Shown piece after piece: positions 42,691 through 44,685 of a DNA stretch of 44,685 nt. The stretch comes from an uncultured Eubacteriales bacterium (lineage in GTDB: Bacteria > Bacillota > Clostridia > UBA1381). The stretch lies in contig CAJKHT010000013.1 in NCBI GenBank assembly GCA_905199755.1, forward strand, positions 1-44,685, given 5' to 3'. Position numbers and translations under genes: made by a program. Position 1 is the stretch's first letter; each line of letters starts with the position of its first letter. The notes below the pieces were generated by a model that was given only the letters and a program-made list of their open reading frames with translations, was not told where the DNA came from and made no database searches.

Positions 42691-43394
42691 TGAAATATAT
42701 TAAAAACCGATATGTCATATTTGCATTGTGCCTGATACTTGCGGGAGTGATAGCATTTGTTATTGTTCCGAAAAGCAATAGAAATATGGCAGAATCGGTT
42801 GATGTGGTAAAGGTAACGAAACAAATTGAGAAAAATACGCAGATTACCGAGGATATGCTTGAAATAAAGCAAATGCCTAAACAGGCTGTAACACAAAGCA
42901 CCATAACCGACAAAAAACAGATTGTCGGTAAGGTTTCAAATGTTCAGCTGCTGCCGGAGGATAATCTTGTAATGCAGAAGTTTACGGAAGTCGGCACGGA
43001 AACGGATAAAGCCTTATATGAAATGGATAATTCCGAGCAGCTTGCAATATCCGTAACACTTGCGAATCTTGCATCGAGCGTGTCGGGTAAGATACAGCCC
43101 GGTGATGTTGTTTCGGTCTATGGATTTATAAACGAAACAAAACAGCTTGCCGATTATACCGATTTACAGTACATAGAGGTTATCGGCGTGTCAAACAGCA
43201 GTGCGGAGGAATTGTCGACAAGAAATTCGGACAGTGAAACGGACTCAAGCGATAAGGTCGTACCTGCCACAGTCACTTTATCGGTAAACAGAAATCAGGC
43301 ACAGGAGCTTGTTGTTTTGGAAAACACAAGCAGTATTCATATAGTATTTGTGGGCAGAGGTGAAATAAGTCGAAAGCTATTACAGAACAACTAA
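42687..43394 (+). CDS. CpaB/RcpC-like pilus assembly protein (SAF domain)
   Basis: 235 residues. One N-terminal span (IFALCLILAGVIAFVIV), then a SAF domain (VVKVTKQIEKNTQITEDMLE, PEDNLVMQKF) and the RcpC region (LAISVTLANLASSVSGKIQP, GDVVSVYGF). CpaB proteins belong to Flp/Tad pilus machines. With the TadZ-like protein and the prepilin peptidase at 32697 it points to a Tad-like pilus on this element. The remaining Tad genes (TadA, B, C and pilin) are not in the window and could follow it. Confidence 0.85.
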   Translation: MMKYIKNRYVIFALCLILAGVIAFVIVPKSNRNMAESVDVVKVTKQIEKNTQITEDMLEIKQMPKQAVTQSTITDKKQIVGKVSNVQLLPEDNLVMQKFTEVGTETDKALYEMDNSEQLAISVTLANLASSVSGKIQPGDVVSVYGFINETKQLADYTDLQYIEVIGVSNSSAEELSTRNSDSETDSSDKVVPATVTLSVNRNQAQELVVLENTSSIHIVFVGRGEISRKLLQNN

Positions 43395-43396
43395 CT

Positions 43397-43417
43397 GCGG
43401 ACTTTTACGGTCCGCAA
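43397..43417. promoter_or_regulatory. hairpin just before the second Dcm gene
   Basis: TGCGGAC (43397-43403), loop TTTTACG, GTCCGCA (43411-43417), followed directly by AAAGGAG, the ribosome site of the next gene. There is no T run on this strand, so it is not an ordinary terminator. It could influence ribosome access or serve as a binding site. Confidence 0.5.
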
Positions 43418-43432
43418 AAGGAGTGAGAGCTT

Positions 43433-44623
43433 TTGAAATACATTGATTTTTTTGCAGGAATCGGCTGCTTTTCACTTGCACTGGAAAAAGCAGGATTTGA
43501 AAGAGTCGGCTACTGTGAAATAGATACATTTGCGGTTAGGAGTTTTAACGCCATACATGATATAAAGGAGGGCGATTGCTGGTATGAAAAGGATATTAGA
43601 ACAATTAAACCCGAAAGCGTTCCAAACGCTGACATCTGGACAGCGGGCTTCCCTTGTCAGGACATTTCAGTCAGCGGCAAGCAAAGAGGACTTAACGGAG
43701 AGCGAAGCGGTTTGTTTTTTGAACTTGTTAGGCTGCTCAAAGGCAAAACTGCCGAAGATCGTCCCGATTGGCTTATCATTGAAAATGTTAAAAATCTCTT
43801 ATCCGTTAACGGAGGATGGGACTTTACCGAGGTTTTGTATTCGCTGGCCGCACTCGGCTATGATACTGAGTACGGACTGCTTAATTCAAAATTCTTTGGC
43901 GTTCCTCAAAACAGAGAACGAGTTTTTATTGTCGCTCGAAGATATACTGGAAGCCGAACCGGACGAAAAGTATTTCCTATCACCGCAACAGACGGAAAAA
44001 ATCTTATTGAGCTTATAGGCGGAACACAGGGCGAGCGTGTATATTCCCCGAAAGGCTGCTCGGTAACGCTTACCGCAAACGGCGGAGGTATGGGCGGCAG
44101 GACAGGACTTTATCTGACAAATTTCAGTTTTATGGACTTAAACAAGAAAAGCGTCATAACGAATATTTCAAGATGTGTCAAAGCAAGAATAAACGCCGGA
44201 ATTACCAACCGCACGGGAGATAATTCCGGCGTTCTTTGTGTCTGTGTGAGAGCCTTTATAACGCCTGAGAGAGAAAATAAAAGGCAGAACGGACGGCGAA
44301 TGAAAGAAAACGGCGAGCCTATGTTTTGCCTTACCACGCAGGACAGACATGGCATTGCGATATGCAGCTGTGAAAAGTGTATCTATAACATGGATATGGA
44401 TACATTCAGGTGTTGTATCAGAATACGCAGACTTACGCCGCGTGAGGCTTGGCGGCTGCAAGCAGTTGAGGATAAATATTTTGATAAGGCAGCAGCCGTA
44501 AATTCGGATGCACAGCTTTATAAGCAAGCCGGAAACAGCGTTACGGTATCGGTTGTTTATGCAATCGCGCTTAAAATAAAGGAAATTGCGGAATTTGAGC
44601 GAGGTACGAAAAATGAAGTTTAA
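43433..44623 (+). CDS. second C5 cytosine-specific DNA methyltransferase (Dcm-like)
   Basis: 396 residues from TTG 43433 (AAAGGAG upstream). Motif I is YIDFFAGIGCFSLALEKAGF (residues 3-22), the catalytic Cys is in AGFPCQDISVSGKQ (about 72-85), the ENV motif is IIENVKN (about 115), then QNRERVFIVARR and QAGNSVTVSVVYAIAL. It is a paralogue of the gene at 4109; the target region keeps GGMGGRTGLYLTNFSFMDL and INAGITNRTGDNSGV, as in that copy, but carries an extra Cys cluster (CSCEKCIYNMDMDTFRCC) that may bind metal. No endonuclease is visible. Confidence 0.93.
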   Translation: MKYIDFFAGIGCFSLALEKAGFERVGYCEIDTFAVRSFNAIHDIKEGDCWYEKDIRTIKPESVPNADIWTAGFPCQDISVSGKQRGLNGERSGLFFELVRLLKGKTAEDRPDWLIIENVKNLLSVNGGWDFTEVLYSLAALGYDTEYGLLNSKFFGVPQNRERVFIVARRYTGSRTGRKVFPITATDGKNLIELIGGTQGERVYSPKGCSVTLTANGGGMGGRTGLYLTNFSFMDLNKKSVITNISRCVKARINAGITNRTGDNSGVLCVCVRAFITPERENKRQNGRRMKENGEPMFCLTTQDRHGIAICSCEKCIYNMDMDTFRCCIRIRRLTPREAWRLQAVEDKYFDKAAAVNSDAQLYKQAGNSVTVSVVYAIALKIKEIAEFERGTKNEV

Positions 44624-44672
44624 GTGTATATATGCCGATCCGTTATCCCGAACTCAGGATAAGGGATCTTAA
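44613..44672 (+). pseudogene. possible 5' fragment of an MT-A70-like methyltransferase gene
   Basis: From ATG 44613, overlapping the Dcm gene by 11 nt, the frame reads MKFKCIYADP and then leaves the expected pattern (LSRTQDKGS, stop). MKFKxIYADPPW is the usual opening of MT-A70-type adenine methyltransferases on phages and elements. The break coincides with an inverted repeat (44637-44668). With only 73 bases left in the window this is tentative. Confidence 0.3.
44637..44668. repeat. inverted repeat at the window end
   Basis: GATCCGTTATCC (44637-44648) and GGATAAGGGATC (44657-44668) are near-perfect inverted copies (one mismatch) around an 8-base loop. It lies exactly where the possible methyltransferase reading frame breaks, so it may be an insertion or the end of a small mobile repeat. 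Confidence 0.6.
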
Positions 44673-44685
44673 CCCGAAATATTTG

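Noticed and set aside
1..44685. Reassigned genetic code (TGA as Trp or Gly)
   Set aside because: TGA occurs repeatedly as the terminal codon at natural family ends and next to the following ribosome sites; no family alignment requires reading through it.
1..44685. Integrase, excisionase or replication initiator gene
   Set aside because: I looked for tyrosine and serine recombinase and Rep motifs among all long frames and saw none; they may lie outside the window.

Overview
The window is a 44.7 kb, AT-rich stretch of a conjugative element (integrative conjugative element or large conjugative plasmid) from a Gram-positive anaerobe, most likely a gut member of the Clostridia. This rests on strong GGAGG ribosome sites, frequent TTG/GTG starts, SLH-type cell-wall anchoring, and SpoVG, TnpV, DUF3789 and DUF3849 homologues typical of Firmicutes elements. 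All genes I can support read on the + strand, nearly end to end, and no stretch over about 300 bases lacks a gene. I see no integrase, replication initiator, rRNA, tRNA or CRISPR array, so ICE and plasmid cannot be told apart from this window.

Layout. (1) 0-6.9 kb: unrecognised accessory genes, a DUF3789 peptide, a Dam-type adenine methyltransferase, an AbrB-like regulator, a Dcm-type cytosine methyltransferase, a SpoVG homologue, a DUF3849 gene broken by a 26-bp footprint, and a truncated copy of the element's surface protein. (2) 6.9-10 kb: parA/parB, tnpV, a secreted protein and a small Cys-rich protein. (3) 10-24 kb: a 2740-residue polyvalent protein (ArdC/LtrC-like, MutS-I-like, N6-adenine methylase, SNF2-type helicase), then a DUF3991/Toprim primase-like protein, a YubB/DUF1281-like protein, two related proteins of a phage/plasmid family, and three unknowns. 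(4) 24.0-24.2 kb: an inverted-repeat-rich oriT candidate, followed by a Cys-rich peptide, mobC and a MobP-type relaxase. (5) 25.7-34.9 kb: a membrane segment resembling the N-terminus of a VirD4 coupling protein, an 1827-residue SLH surface protein, a GyrI-like protein, a prepilin peptidase and the soluble part of the coupling protein. (6) 34.8-39.8 kb: type IV secretion genes (VirB2-like, VirB6/TrbL-like, PrgI/VirB3-like, TraC-like, VirB4). (7) 39.9-44.7 kb: a DinJ/YafQ-type toxin-antitoxin pair, a C39-like peptidase, TadZ-like and CpaB-like pilus proteins, a second Dcm, and what may be the start of another methyltransferase gene, disrupted by an inverted repeat.

How the parts fit. The relaxase, MobC and oriT candidate would start transfer; the VirD4/VirB set would move the strand; the SLH protein and a Tad-like pilus could hold mating cells together; the methyltransferases and polyvalent protein could protect incoming DNA; ParAB and the toxin-antitoxin pair would maintain the element. 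The genes left of oriT (10-24 kb) sit where a conjugative leading region would lie.

Most unusual signals. A 25-bp palindrome occurs nine times, always sharing the last A of a stop codon, mostly in the 18-24 kb block, with two copies bracketing one gene inside the secretion operon. The proteins in front of it, and the relaxase, share a short acidic C-terminal tail ending in an alternating acidic/hydrophobic motif (DEEFEM, DEILEM, DEYDM, EELEM, ADFEL). I propose the tail is a signal for delivery through the conjugation channel and that tail plus palindrome is a modular 3' cap. Three genes also seem to start at AUC or AUA exactly 8 nt after GGAGG.
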